NCBI GenBank assembly: GCA_019417325.1
Contig: DXVO01000038.1
Coordinates: forward strand, 1-64,000
DNA from: Parabacteroides sp.
Lineage (GTDB): Bacteria; Bacteroidota; Bacteroidia; Bacteroidales; Tannerellaceae
Direction: 5' to 3'
DNA: 64,000 nt
The position numbers were made by a program, and so were the translations under genes. Within the stretch, counting starts at the first letter, position 1. The number at the start of each line of letters is the position of its first letter. Positions 52,288-61,025 of the stretch are shown in pieces. Below the pieces are notes generated by a model. The model had not been told where the DNA came from, did not search any database, and saw only the letters and a list, made by a program, of their open reading frames with translations.

Positions 52288-54762
52288 CTACAGGTTATCG
52301 ATTGCTTGCTGTAGAATCTGGCGCGCCTGACCAATCACATCAGACAATAATCTTTTCCAACCATCATCAGACAATGCCTCATCATTCTTGTTCAGCATCC
52401 GGAGAAGAGGAACCAGAGTTGTTGCACCAAGCATCGTGAAAAGAGGAAGCAGTTTATGTGAAACTTTTGCAGCCGACTCTCTATCCATTGTGTTCAATGC
52501 CTCTTCCAACAGAGTGAGATTCTTGCCTGTTTCTTCTGTAAATGTCCGGATAATAGAGGCTGAAGCGTCCTTATCATCTCCGGCAAAAGCAGTAAGGGAT
52601 GTAAAATCCAATCCGGTAGAAGTATTTGTATGGATATCGACAGCTAATAATTTATTTAACAGAGTAATCAATTGCTCTGCCGTAAATGGTTTATTCAGGA
52701 ACCCGGTAAAACCTGCTTCCAGATAATGGTCATGTTCATTCTCCAGACTGGCAGATAAAGCAACAACCGGAACCGTATCCGTACCGGATATGCCCGATTT
52801 ACGAATTGTATCAAGTAGCTGGTATCCATCTACTCCAGGCATTTGTATATCGGTAATGACTACATCAAAAGAGGCTTGTTTAAATAATTCCGTAACAGAA
52901 GAAGAGTCCGTACAACAAGTAACCAGCACATGATGCTGCTTCAAATACTCTTCTGTCAAAGCCAACTGTAAAGGATCGTCGTCTACTAAAAGGCAATGTA
53001 TATCACGCCTGTTAAATTCAGGTGCAACCTCAACGGCTTCCTCCGGCAACGAATTTGCAGGCAAAGATTGTATATCGGATTTTGCAAGAGGCAGGTTTAC
53101 CGTGAAATCACTTCCTTTATCCGGCACACTTTCCAGTGTTAGTTTCCCTCCCATCAATTCTATTAATTTCCTGGTAATAGAAAGCCCCAGACCGAAACCT
53201 TCTTCTTTCTCCGTTCCGGATAAACGGGTAAATTCCCCGAATACCTTTTCTTGTTCTTCTTTCGGGATACCCGGCCCTGAATCGCAGACAATAACCACCA
53301 GCCGTGTAAAATCATCTACCAGCTTCACAATCAAAACAACGCGTCCTTTATGGGTAAACTTTATTGCATTTGAAAGCAGATTGCTTACAACCTGACGGAT
53401 ACGAATCGGATCACCTGAATAAAGAAACTCCAGCCCTTCCTCTTTCATATTCAAGATAAACTCCAGTCCTTTAGCATCTGCTATCGGTTTGAAACTACCA
53501 TAGATTTCATTAAAAAGAATCCGCACATTAAACGGGACTGCCTGAATTTCCATCTGTCCGGATTCCAGACGGTGAAAGTCTAACAATCCGTTTACAAGCG
53601 ATAAAATATGGTCGGCCGAACCTGCCATATTCTCTAAATAATAACGTTGCCGTTCGTCCGGACGGCGTCTCAGTGACAAATCGATGTATCCGATAATAGA
53701 AGAAAGCGGGGCACGAATATCATGGCTGATTGTAAGCATCAGCTTTTCCCGTTTATGAAGCAAATCTTCCGCATACAATTTAGCCTTTTCCAATTGCTGC
53801 CGAAAATACTGGCTACGGGAAATATCCCGGGTAATCATAATAATAAAGATAACCACAATAACTAATGCCGCTATAGCTATTCCCCCTATCAGAACAGAAG
53901 TCTCACTCAATAAATCCTGTTTTTTTTGTATCCTTTCCAACGAGACATTCACCTCTTCTTCTTCTATATCCCGGAGCATCTGATTGATACGGCTTGTTAT
54001 CACACTATTATCATAGCGGAGCACTGCTGCACGTTCCAATAACCGGTCCATCAACAACTTCCGCTGGTCGGCCACACTGTCACGCAAATTATTCAGAACC
54101 GAAACAATCGTATCCGACGGATTAAAAGCCCGGACTAATGTATCGGTAACGACCTGCCGGGTTGTGTTCAACACAAGTGTCGTATCCTCTTTGGGAGGCG
54201 AAAATACATCGGCAAGACGGCGGAAGAATCCACGAGGCTTCTTTACGATTGGAGAAACGACAGAATCCTGACGTACAATCACTCGCTCCTGAACATCCAG
54301 TTGCTTGATTACGGTATCCTGCCGGGCAATGACTTTTTCTATATTTTGATTATATAAATGTTCCGTATTCGTTTCTTTCCAGGTATCCAGCAACACCCGG
54401 GTATTCCGCCTTTTTTGTTCAATCAGGGCTTTTATCTTATCAATTTTCGGAGATAAATCAGGAGAGACCAAAGTACTTAGGGTATCCATATTATGAATAG
54501 CCTTATTCAATGTCCGGTTAAAATGGGAGATTTGACCTTGAGGCATACCTATTAACTGTCCCAACGCTTCACTTTCATAAAGCAGAGACAATGTATTGGT
54601 AACCAAATATACTTTTTTATGAGATAAACTATCCGGTGTTTGTTCTTCCGCTATCTTACCTATTACATTATAAATATACACAACCGAACCCACTGCCATT
54701 GCAACCAGCAACAGGTATCCTAATATTACTTTAAGCGTAATATGTCCGTTCGGTCCAGCCAT
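52288..54762 (-). CDS. Hybrid sensor histidine kinase with receiver and Hpt domains
   Basis: The protein has 824 residues. Two transmembrane helices (VILGYLLLVAMAVGSVVYIY; VLIGGIAIAALVIVVIFIIM) enclose a long helical sensor part (30-290). The kinase has H-box SHDIRAPLSSIIGYIDL, N-box VVSNLLSNAIKFTHKG and G-boxes DSGPGIP and GFGLGLSI. A receiver (VVITDIQMPGVDGYQLLDTI) and a C-terminal Hpt domain (SAAKVSHKLLPLFTMLG) follow. The architecture allows a full phosphorelay in one chain. Its ATG overlaps the stop of the upstream transferase gene by one base. Confidence 0.93.
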   Translation of the reverse strand: MAGPNGHITLKVILGYLLLVAMAVGSVVYIYNVIGKIAEEQTPDSLSHKKVYLVTNTLSLLYESEALGQLIGMPQGQISHFNRTLNKAIHNMDTLSTLVSPDLSPKIDKIKALIEQKRRNTRVLLDTWKETNTEHLYNQNIEKVIARQDTVIKQLDVQERVIVRQDSVVSPIVKKPRGFFRRLADVFSPPKEDTTLVLNTTRQVVTDTLVRAFNPSDTIVSVLNNLRDSVADQRKLLMDRLLERAAVLRYDNSVITSRINQMLRDIEEEEVNVSLERIQKKQDLLSETSVLIGGIAIAALVIVVIFIIMITRDISRSQYFRQQLEKAKLYAEDLLHKREKLMLTISHDIRAPLSSIIGYIDLSLRRRPDERQRYYLENMAGSADHILSLVNGLLDFHRLESGQMEIQAVPFNVRILFNEIYGSFKPIADAKGLEFILNMKEEGLEFLYSGDPIRIRQVVSNLLSNAIKFTHKGRVVLIVKLVDDFTRLVVIVCDSGPGIPKEEQEKVFGEFTRLSGTEKEEGFGLGLSITRKLIELMGGKLTLESVPDKGSDFTVNLPLAKSDIQSLPANSLPEEAVEVAPEFNRRDIHCLLVDDDPLQLALTEEYLKQHHVLVTCCTDSSSVTELFKQASFDVVITDIQMPGVDGYQLLDTIRKSGISGTDTVPVVALSASLENEHDHYLEAGFTGFLNKPFTAEQLITLLNKLLAVDIHTNTSTGLDFTSLTAFAGDDKDASASIIRTFTEETGKNLTLLEEALNTMDRESAAKVSHKLLPLFTMLGATTLVPLLRMLNKNDEALSDDGWKRLLSDVIGQARQILQQAIDNL

Positions 54763-56480
54763 TAATCTTTACCGTAGGCAATCTTCATTTTATCCAGCAT
54801 TATAAAATCCGCCTTCTTCAAACCAATCTTCCAGAAAGGAACCGGTTCGTCGTGGTCACCCAGATACATACGATCACGTATAACGAATCCTTTATTTGTC
54901 AGAGCCAAGGTAGAATCCGTTTGGTCTGTCTTTACACTGGCAATATCCAGCATCGTATGGAATACACTATTCGTACTAACCGGTACAGCCTCATGTGTAA
55001 GAGCTGTCTGGTATTTGTCAGGGAATGTTTCCCGGTATGGCTCGGAGAACCAGATAACATAAGGGATATGAAGCTGGTAGTAAGTCGGTATCGGAGATGC
55101 ATGCAAATACCGTTCGCGGGAGTCGTCAAAAATATCTTCTCCATGGTCGCTCAAGTATAGCATAGAAGAGCATGCTTTGGTACGGGCAAGCATATCAGCC
55201 ACCTCACCCAATACATAATCCGTATAATGGATAGAGTTGTCATACGCATTCCTCAATTCCTTTTTATAAGAGGCACTGATACTTCTGGCCTTATCCGGTG
55301 TATAGAATTTGAAATCATCCGGATAACGTTCATGGTAATTGAAGTGGGAACCATATGTATGAAGAACGATAAACATATTATCATCCGTCTTATTCAATTC
55401 TTTTTCCAGATAGGGTAATAAAGCCCCGTCATGCAATGAGGTCAGATAAGACCCCGTATTAAAGCTACTCATATCGATGAAGGTATCAGCCTCACGATAA
55501 AATGCACCGATCATAGAGGTAGTAAGTTTTTGATTGGCTATAACCAATGTACGGAAACCCGCTTCCTTGAAAGCTGTCACAATACTTTTTTCATCATATA
55601 TGATGTTATAATTTTCGGCACTTGCTGCCGAAAGAATAATCGGAACACTCTTATGAGTATTGTTAGACTGTGTTACTACATCTTTAAAATGTACCAAACC
55701 ATCCAGCTTCTCCATACGGGGAGTAGTCTGCCGCTCATAACCATACAGGCTCCATTCCATAGCCCGCGAAGTCTCGCCTACAACAAGCACATAGATTTCA
55801 CGTTTCCCATCGGCATGCGCTGTCCGTGTAGAATTGAATTTAAAAGCCGCGGATGTCTTATGATAATTAGAGTTCTTGCCTGCCTTATTAATTGCAAAGT
55901 ATAAATTATACAGTGCATTAGCGGGATAAATATCATCTTTCCAGGAGAAACGGTGTTCCAGAAGGGGGGAAAAGCAACATAACAAAATACCCACAAGAAA
56001 CATTGCCAAACTTCTCAACGCCCATTTCTTACGGAAACCGGATTGTAATTTATCTTTCAACCGTATGGAATAGACTGCCAACCATAAAGTAGGCAATGTA
56101 TAAAAAAAGAAGACACAAATAATGATTACAAATATATTCCCCAATAATTCACTGGCTTCCGAAGCATTGGAACTTGTCAGGTTCAGAAACATATCCACTG
56201 CAATAACCGACTCGCCAAACAGATGTAACAGCACCAACTGCCCCCCGTCCAATATTACTTTCGGCAGCAAACACCAGACAACAATTCCGGGCTTACGGGC
56301 CAGCAGCAATATGGCAAACCAGAAAGCCAAAGGCAATATGATGGAAGCGATACCCACCGTCACAGGCAATGGTTCCGTAAAAAACAGAAAACAGTTAGGG
56401 ATAATAAATAATAATCCGAACAAAAAGAATAAATGTTCTTGTGAGGACAACCAGTGCCCTATCTTAGCAAAATATCTCAT
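54762..56480 (-). CDS. Phosphoethanolamine transferase (EptA-like)
   Basis: The protein has 572 residues: five N-terminal membrane helices (about 1-180) and a periplasmic sulfatase-fold domain. The nucleophile threonine lies in VLVVGETSRAMEWSLYGY, and further metal ligands in SDHGEDIFDDSRER and the nearby histidine segment. Such enzymes move phosphoethanolamine from lipid to lipid A or other surface glycans, lowering negative charge. The downstream hybrid kinase gene is translationally coupled to it, so it may control envelope modification. Confidence 0.88.
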   Translation of the reverse strand: MRYFAKIGHWLSSQEHLFFLFGLLFIIPNCFLFFTEPLPVTVGIASIILPLAFWFAILLLARKPGIVVWCLLPKVILDGGQLVLLHLFGESVIAVDMFLNLTSSNASEASELLGNIFVIIICVFFFYTLPTLWLAVYSIRLKDKLQSGFRKKWALRSLAMFLVGILLCCFSPLLEHRFSWKDDIYPANALYNLYFAINKAGKNSNYHKTSAAFKFNSTRTAHADGKREIYVLVVGETSRAMEWSLYGYERQTTPRMEKLDGLVHFKDVVTQSNNTHKSVPIILSAASAENYNIIYDEKSIVTAFKEAGFRTLVIANQKLTTSMIGAFYREADTFIDMSSFNTGSYLTSLHDGALLPYLEKELNKTDDNMFIVLHTYGSHFNYHERYPDDFKFYTPDKARSISASYKKELRNAYDNSIHYTDYVLGEVADMLARTKACSSMLYLSDHGEDIFDDSRERYLHASPIPTYYQLHIPYVIWFSEPYRETFPDKYQTALTHEAVPVSTNSVFHTMLDIASVKTDQTDSTLALTNKGFVIRDRMYLGDHDEPVPFWKIGLKKADFIMLDKMKIAYGKD

Positions 56481-56549
56481 CTAAATTTTGTATAAACCCA
56501 AATAAACCAATCACTCTCTCCAACTTCCCAAGCAGAGTCAGGCAACCCA

Positions 56550-56557
56550 CAAAATTA
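56550..56557 (-). promoter_or_regulatory. Minus-7 box of the transferase/kinase operon
   Basis: The minus strand reads TAATTTTG; transcription would start near 56543. Confidence 0.55.
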
Positions 56558-56608
56558 GAGGTTATTCTGCACATACAGGCACAGTTTGTGCAAAAAAAAG
56601 TTATTTAA

Positions 56609-56959
56609 TCAACTTTGGGCTATCTTTTGGATGATTCCGACAAAGTCTTCATTCGTTATGTCTAATTCCGGTGTCCTGTAATTTACATAGTCTTCAAAAT
56701 AGTCGCTGGCAATATCGGCTATGATTTCTTCTCCTTCCAAGCCGAATGAGGTAACCATTTTCTCTACCAGGCTCCGGATCCGGCGTATCACCTGCAAACG
56801 GTCTTCATAGCGTTCCGGTTTTTCCTGGTCGGTGACATGCTCATTTCGCGCGATCAGATATACTACGGTATAAAATTTATCGATAGTACCGAATACCGGT
56901 ACAAATAATGCTTTCTTTTCTTCCGGCAATGCAGCCAATGTTTCTTGTACTTTCGTCAT
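56609..56959 (-). CDS. Conserved hypothetical protein, all-helical
   Basis: The protein has 116 residues, acidic and predicted to be helical throughout (FGTIDKFYTVVYLIARNEHV; RLQVIRRIRSLVEKMVTSFG; IIADIASDYFEDYVNY). It has no signal peptide or membrane segment. I do not recognise the family. A minus-7 box on the minus strand at 56994-57001 supports its own expression. It is divergent from the bacterioferritin gene. Confidence 0.7.
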   Translation of the reverse strand: MTKVQETLAALPEEKKALFVPVFGTIDKFYTVVYLIARNEHVTDQEKPERYEDRLQVIRRIRSLVEKMVTSFGLEGEEIIADIASDYFEDYVNYRTPELDITNEDFVGIIQKIAQS

Positions 56960-56993
56960 TATTTTCTTCGTTTATTCAAACAATCTGATAGTA

Positions 56994-57001
56994 CAAAGAT
57001 A
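56994..57001 (-). promoter_or_regulatory. Minus-7 box of the helical hypothetical gene
   Basis: The minus strand reads TATCTTTG, with a start near 56987, 28 bases before the ATG. Confidence 0.55.
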
Positions 57002-57044
57002 AAATATTTCCTTGACAGGAATGACAATCACTCGATAAATCTAT

Positions 57045-57052
57045 TAACTTTG
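57045..57052 (+). promoter_or_regulatory. Minus-7 box of the bacterioferritin gene
   Basis: TAACTTTG gives a start near 57059, 45 bases before the ATG. Confidence 0.6.
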
Positions 57053-57103
57053 ACACCCATAATATAACTTAGATAATATAAACTCAACCTGATTAAAAAC
57101 TTA

Positions 57104-57616
57104 ATGATTATGATTAAAAGAGAAAAAAGCATCGAACTGCTGAATAAAGCGGTTGCAGACGAAATGACTGCCGTAAACCAGTACATGTATTTCCATTTCC
57201 GTCTGGACGACATGGGATATGATTTGTTATCCAGCCTGTTCAAGCGTACGGCTATCACTGAAATGATGCATGTGGAACGTCTGGCCGAACGTATCCTTTT
57301 CCTGAAAGGGGAAGTTGAAATGAAATGTTCAGGCCCGGTAGAAAAAATTCATGATGTGAAAGCTATGCTTGAAAAAGCTGCACAAATGGAAACAGGAAGT
57401 GTTGACGATTATAACAACTGGGCCAACGAATGTGCTCAGCATGCAGACTCTGCTACAAAGAAGATTTTCGAAGGTCTTGTTGTAGAAGAAGAAGCACACC
57501 TCGACCAGTTCGAAACAGAAATCGACAACCTGCAAAATTTCGGAGACAACTATCTGGCTCTGCAATCTATCGAACGCAGCAAAACGGTTTCTTCCGGAGG
57601 TACTCCTGCTGAATAA
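57104..57616 (+). CDS. bfr: Bacterioferritin-like iron storage protein
   Basis: The protein has 170 residues (168 if the second methionine at 57110 is used). The four-helix bundle shows ferroxidase ligands: Glu in VADEMTAVNQYMYFHF, Glu and His in TEMMHVERLAERILFLKGE, and Glu and His in GLVVEEEAHLDQFETEID. The methionine in EMMH aligns with the haem ligand Met52 of E. coli Bfr, so haem binding is possible. The last 12 residues are a low-complexity tail. It stores iron and detoxifies peroxide. It is unlinked to the ferritins of the stress operon. Confidence 0.88.
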   Translation: MIMIKREKSIELLNKAVADEMTAVNQYMYFHFRLDDMGYDLLSSLFKRTAITEMMHVERLAERILFLKGEVEMKCSGPVEKIHDVKAMLEKAAQMETGSVDDYNNWANECAQHADSATKKIFEGLVVEEEAHLDQFETEIDNLQNFGDNYLALQSIERSKTVSSGGTPAE

Positions 57617-57640
57617 GTGTAAGATTTTTCCCAAGAATAA

Positions 57641-57694
57641 AAAAGAAGGAGAGGTATCAAAATAAAGTAACTTTTGATACCTCTCCTTCTTTTT
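57641..57694. terminator. Long bidirectional terminator
   Basis: Arms of about 21 bp, with GAAGGAGAGGTATCAAAA on the left and its complement from 57672, flank a nine-base loop and end in T-rich sequence on both strands. It separates the convergent bacterioferritin and TIGR04076 genes. Confidence 0.92.
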
Positions 57695-57697
57695 ATT

Positions 57698-58042
57698 TTA
57701 GCGGACAGGCGTATAATCGATAACAGACTCCTCATCTGTTGCTTCAAGTTTAAATATCACAGGACGTAATCCGTCATTGCAACTGCAAATTGCCACACCG
57801 GGTTTCCTTATCCAGTCGCCATAATAGAATAACTCCTTCCCTGCTCCGTGCGCTAAAGCAAAAGCGTATTGATAAATCGCTTTCCATGCTTCATCGCAAA
57901 ACCCTTCCGGCTTCGCATAATCAGCATAAAATACTTGCCCTTCTTTCAGCATAGGGCATACGGTTAATCCTTCCGCTCCATATTCGTTCGCTAACTCTTT
58001 ATCCAAAGTAGTCTTCAAAACTGTAATCTTTACCTTTTTCAC
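57698..58042 (-). CDS. TIGR04076 family protein
   Basis: The protein has 114 residues. The pattern KVKITVLKTTLDKELANEYG, then CPMLKEGQVFYADYAKPEGF, CDEAWKAIYQYAFAL and KPGVAICSCNDGLRPVIFKL matches the small cysteine-containing TIGR04076 family of anaerobes. Conserved cysteines (CPM, FCDEAW, CSCNDGLRPV) suggest a metal or redox site. Function is unknown. It has its own minus-7 box at 58072-58079. Confidence 0.85.
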   Translation of the reverse strand: MKKVKITVLKTTLDKELANEYGAEGLTVCPMLKEGQVFYADYAKPEGFCDEAWKAIYQYAFALAHGAGKELFYYGDWIRKPGVAICSCNDGLRPVIFKLEATDEESVIDYTPVR

Positions 58043-58071
58043 CTGAATCTCTTTTTAATTCATTACATTTA

Positions 58072-58079
58072 CAAATATA
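58072..58079 (-). promoter_or_regulatory. Minus-7 box of the TIGR04076 gene
   Basis: The minus strand reads TATATTTG, starting near 58065. Confidence 0.55.
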
Positions 58080-58268
58080 CCTTTATTTCAACTATTACAA
58101 AATGATATTTTGACATTTTGATAATACACCTATGCCTTGCTTCTTCTGTACGGAGGGAGAGGCAGTACCTCTTGCAAATATGATGCTCACGCGGAGTTAA
58201 GGTTTATCAGTTTGTTAACACAAATGGACTTATAGCCACAAAAGAGAGGACGCAGAAATTATTTTTTT

Positions 58269-58345
58269 GACGCGGATAACGCGGATAACGCAGATTAATA
58301 CAGATATTATATTTCTTAATCCGCGTTTTCCGCGTTATCCGAGTC
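58269..58345. repeat. Inverted repeat unit built from GCGGATAAC motifs
   Basis: The left arm 58269-58298 and the right arm 58316-58345 are complementary over 30 bases with three mismatches. Each arm contains tandem CGCGGATAACG-type repeats. It resembles dispersed intergenic palindromes of gut Bacteroidales. Confidence 0.8.
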
Positions 58346-58814
58346 AAAACATATTGTTGTGTTTATCAGAATATGGTAATCAATTTAATATCTGCGTCAA
58401 GTTTGGTTTTCAGACCATTCCAGAACCGCGTCCATGTTCAATAACATCTAAAAATGAAACATATATGCTTTAAAATCGAAACATATATGTTTTGAAGTTA
58501 AAATATAGGTGTTTTACCGCGCAGATTATTGTTTTTTTATGCGCAGATAGTTGGAATTAGTACCGGTACTAATTGGAATTACCCGGAGGGTAAATGTAAA
58601 AAGTCGCCGGATTCTATTGAAATGTCTCCTTTTTAACCTAAAAAAGACTCCTATTCCTCCCGAAATGAGTCCTAAGCACATATTACAAGCCATCATAAAA
58701 GGGATAATACGACAATAATGACACAAATAAAGAGAAAACAATATCATTCTGACATTTCAGATTACTCTGGCGAATACTGTATTGCAAGGATTATCTCCGG
58801 TATGTTTTTTTTAT

Positions 58815-58822
58815 TAGCTTTG
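58815..58822 (+). promoter_or_regulatory. Minus-7 box of cobQ
   Basis: TAGCTTTG gives a start near 58829, 25 bases before the ATG. Confidence 0.55.
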
Positions 58823-58853
58823 TAGGCTGAAAGAAATCCGACAAGCAATCAAT

Positions 58854-60416
58854 ATGAAGCAGTCTCTTAAACCGATTATGTTCGTAGGCACCTGTTCCGA
58901 TGCGGGAAAAAGTGTAATCAATGCGGCTTTTTGCCGTATTTTCAAACAGGACGGTTACAATCCGGCTCCCTTTAAAGCTCAGAATATGTCTCTTAATTCC
59001 TACTCTACTCTGGAAGGAGGAGAAATGGGACGTGCTCAGGTCGTACAGGCGGAAGCATGCGGGATTGCTCCGCATACGGATATGAATCCCATTTTATTAA
59101 AGCCTACAAATGACAAAAGTTCGCAAGTGGTGCTTAACGGACGTCCTGTAGGAAACATGTCGGCAAAGGATTATTTCGGGATACAAAACCAGAAGGAAGA
59201 ATTGTTTAAAGAAGCGATCCAGGCATTCAAACGCCTCGAAAGCAAATATAATCCGATTGTACTGGAAGGTGCAGGTAGCATTTCTGAATTAAACCTTCGC
59301 GACCGGGACATAACAAATATGCGAATGGCTATGCAGGCAGATGCTGCTACTTATCTGGTTGCAGACATAGACCGCGGAGGAGTTTTCGGCTCCGTTTACG
59401 GAACCATTGCTTTGCTGAAGCCGGAAGAACGCACCTTGATGAAGGGTATCATCATTAACAAATTCCGCGGTGATGCTTCTTTGTTTGAAGAAGGGAAGAA
59501 AATATTGGAAGAGTTGACAGGCCTTCCGGTAGTAGGCGTTATCCCCTACTTCCGGGATATAAAGATTGAAGAAGAAGATTCCGTGGCGCTCGATATGAAA
59601 ACCAACACCTACCGGGACGGTAAAATTAATGTGGCAATTATTCTGCTAAAACGGATGTCTAACTTTACAGACTTCGATGTATTGGATATGGACCCTCGTT
59701 TCAATGCCTATTATACGAATAATATAGAGGAGATAGAAAAGGCGGATATTATCCTGCTGCCAGGTTCTAAAAATACGCTTTCCGATTTACAAAGCCTGCG
59801 TGCAAACGGTACGGCGGAAGCCATTATAAGAGCTTATAAAAATGGAAAAAAAGTAATCGGTATCTGCGGAGGTTATCAAATGATGGGAGCGCGCCTGGAA
59901 GACCCCGAAGGCCTGGAAGGCAATATTCCGGCAGTTCCGGGACTCGGATTACTCCCCCAATGCACAATCATCGAACAGGAAAAAATAACCAGACAAAGCA
60001 CTTTTACCTTTATACCAAAACAAAAGAATACAATCTCCCCTGAGACTCAGCACAACTGCAAAGGATACGAAATACATATGGGACGCACCACCCTATTGAA
60101 CAATACCCCCGACAACCCTGTCGCCTTGCTGGAAGACGGACGGACAGACGGATATTATCTGAGCGACCGGTGTTGGGGAAGTTATATGCACGGTATCCTC
60201 GACAATACGGAAGTATTGGACAACCTTGCCCTTGGATTTGATAAGGAAACAGACTCAGCTCCTTTCAATTATGAAGCCTTCAAAGAAGAGCAATATGATA
60301 AGCTGGCCGATTGGGTAAGAGCCAACGTTGATATGGAGAAAATTTACTTAACCCTCTTAACACGCGCTACATCATCCAACCGCACACAAACAGTAGCTCC
60401 CAACTGCTCCAAATAA
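58854..60416 (+). CDS. cobQ: Cobyric acid synthase
   Basis: The protein has 520 residues. The N-terminal ATP-binding amidotransferase domain starts MFVGTCSDAGKSVINAAFCR, with DIDRGGVFGSVYGTIALL. The class I glutaminase domain has the cysteine in KVIGICGGYQMMG and the histidine in WGSYMHGILDN. It amidates four side chains of adenosylcobyrinic diamide. The last 25 residues (after VDMEKIYL) go beyond the usual end and overlap the convergent UpxY-like gene by 73 bases. No other cobalamin gene is in the window. Confidence 0.94.
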   Translation: MKQSLKPIMFVGTCSDAGKSVINAAFCRIFKQDGYNPAPFKAQNMSLNSYSTLEGGEMGRAQVVQAEACGIAPHTDMNPILLKPTNDKSSQVVLNGRPVGNMSAKDYFGIQNQKEELFKEAIQAFKRLESKYNPIVLEGAGSISELNLRDRDITNMRMAMQADAATYLVADIDRGGVFGSVYGTIALLKPEERTLMKGIIINKFRGDASLFEEGKKILEELTGLPVVGVIPYFRDIKIEEEDSVALDMKTNTYRDGKINVAIILLKRMSNFTDFDVLDMDPRFNAYYTNNIEEIEKADIILLPGSKNTLSDLQSLRANGTAEAIIRAYKNGKKVIGICGGYQMMGARLEDPEGLEGNIPAVPGLGLLPQCTIIEQEKITRQSTFTFIPKQKNTISPETQHNCKGYEIHMGRTTLLNNTPDNPVALLEDGRTDGYYLSDRCWGSYMHGILDNTEVLDNLALGFDKETDSAPFNYEAFKEEQYDKLADWVRANVDMEKIYLTLLTRATSSNRTQTVAPNCSK

Positions 60417-60838
60417 AGCAATAAGTGATTCTTTTTAATCTTCTTGACTTTTCCGGACACATGCTTCATGGCTCCGCAAAGGATTTCCACTTCTTCGCCG
60501 GGGCAAAGCACATGGTCGGATGCTTTTTCAAGAAATTCCCGGATAGAGTCTATCTCTTTCTGCCTCACAATGGCTGGCTTGCCATTATAATAAACAATGC
60601 GTGCAACACCATATACGCGGGTTAAAGTTCTTAACACCGGGTCTGTACAACGTACAAACAAATAGGAATTAAACAGAGGGATGTCGACCATTTTAACCCG
60701 GTCGGACCATACACGGGGAGTATGAAGAAGTGGAAGCCAGCATTCTACACCCAGTGCGTCAATTCTGCTTTTCACTTGTTTTTCAGCCCTTGGTGATGTA
60801 TATAATACATACCAATTTGTATCGTTATTTTTTGTCAT
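60344..60838 (-). CDS. UpxY-like NusG-family transcription antiterminator
   Basis: The protein has 164 residues: an NGN domain (WYVLYTSPRAEKQVKSRIDA; IPLFNSYLFVRCTDPVLRTL; VYGVARIVYYNGKPAIVRQK) and a C-terminal KOW domain (CPGEEVEILCGAMKHVSGKV). Family members head capsular polysaccharide operons and stop early termination there. Here no polysaccharide gene follows; the downstream neighbour is convergent cobQ, overlapping by 73 bases. It is therefore an orphan copy that may act in trans. It has its own minus-7 box at 60871-60878. Confidence 0.85.
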   Translation of the reverse strand: MTKNNDTNWYVLYTSPRAEKQVKSRIDALGVECWLPLLHTPRVWSDRVKMVDIPLFNSYLFVRCTDPVLRTLTRVYGVARIVYYNGKPAIVRQKEIDSIREFLEKASDHVLCPGEEVEILCGAMKHVSGKVKKIKKNHLLLYLEQLGATVCVRLDDVARVKRVK

Positions 60839-60870
60839 GTAATCTAATCCCTGTCTTCTTTATAGATAGA

Positions 60871-60878
60871 CAAAGATA
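60871..60878 (-). promoter_or_regulatory. Minus-7 box of the UpxY-like gene
   Basis: The minus strand reads TATCTTTG, starting near 60864, 26 bases before the ATG. Confidence 0.55.
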
Positions 60879-60996
60879 CAACTATTTCCCTCAATAAGCA
60901 AACGTCAAAGATTCGCTGCCTGTTATGAACAATCGGTTACAAAATATTCACAATAATAATTCATTTACATATACATTGAATATCAAATACATTGTA

Positions 60997-61004
60997 TAAA
61001 TTTG
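60997..61004 (+). promoter_or_regulatory. Minus-7 box of the hybrid kinase gene
   Basis: TAAATTTG gives a start near 61011, 15 to 21 bases before the candidate start codons. Confidence 0.55.
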
Positions 61005-61025
61005 TAGTATTAAAAATAGACCAGG

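Larger units (their letters stand above)
58043..58853. other. Gene-free interval with an inverted repeat unit
   Basis: The interval holds the TIGR04076 promoter (58072-58079), a 77-base inverted repeat (58269-58345) and the cobQ promoter (58815-58822). I see no gene and no cobalamin riboswitch signature before cobQ. Confidence 0.55.

Noticed and set aside
58500..58853. Cobalamin riboswitch before cobQ
   Set aside because: I could not find the B12-box core or the expected paired elements; only a minus-7 box is convincing.
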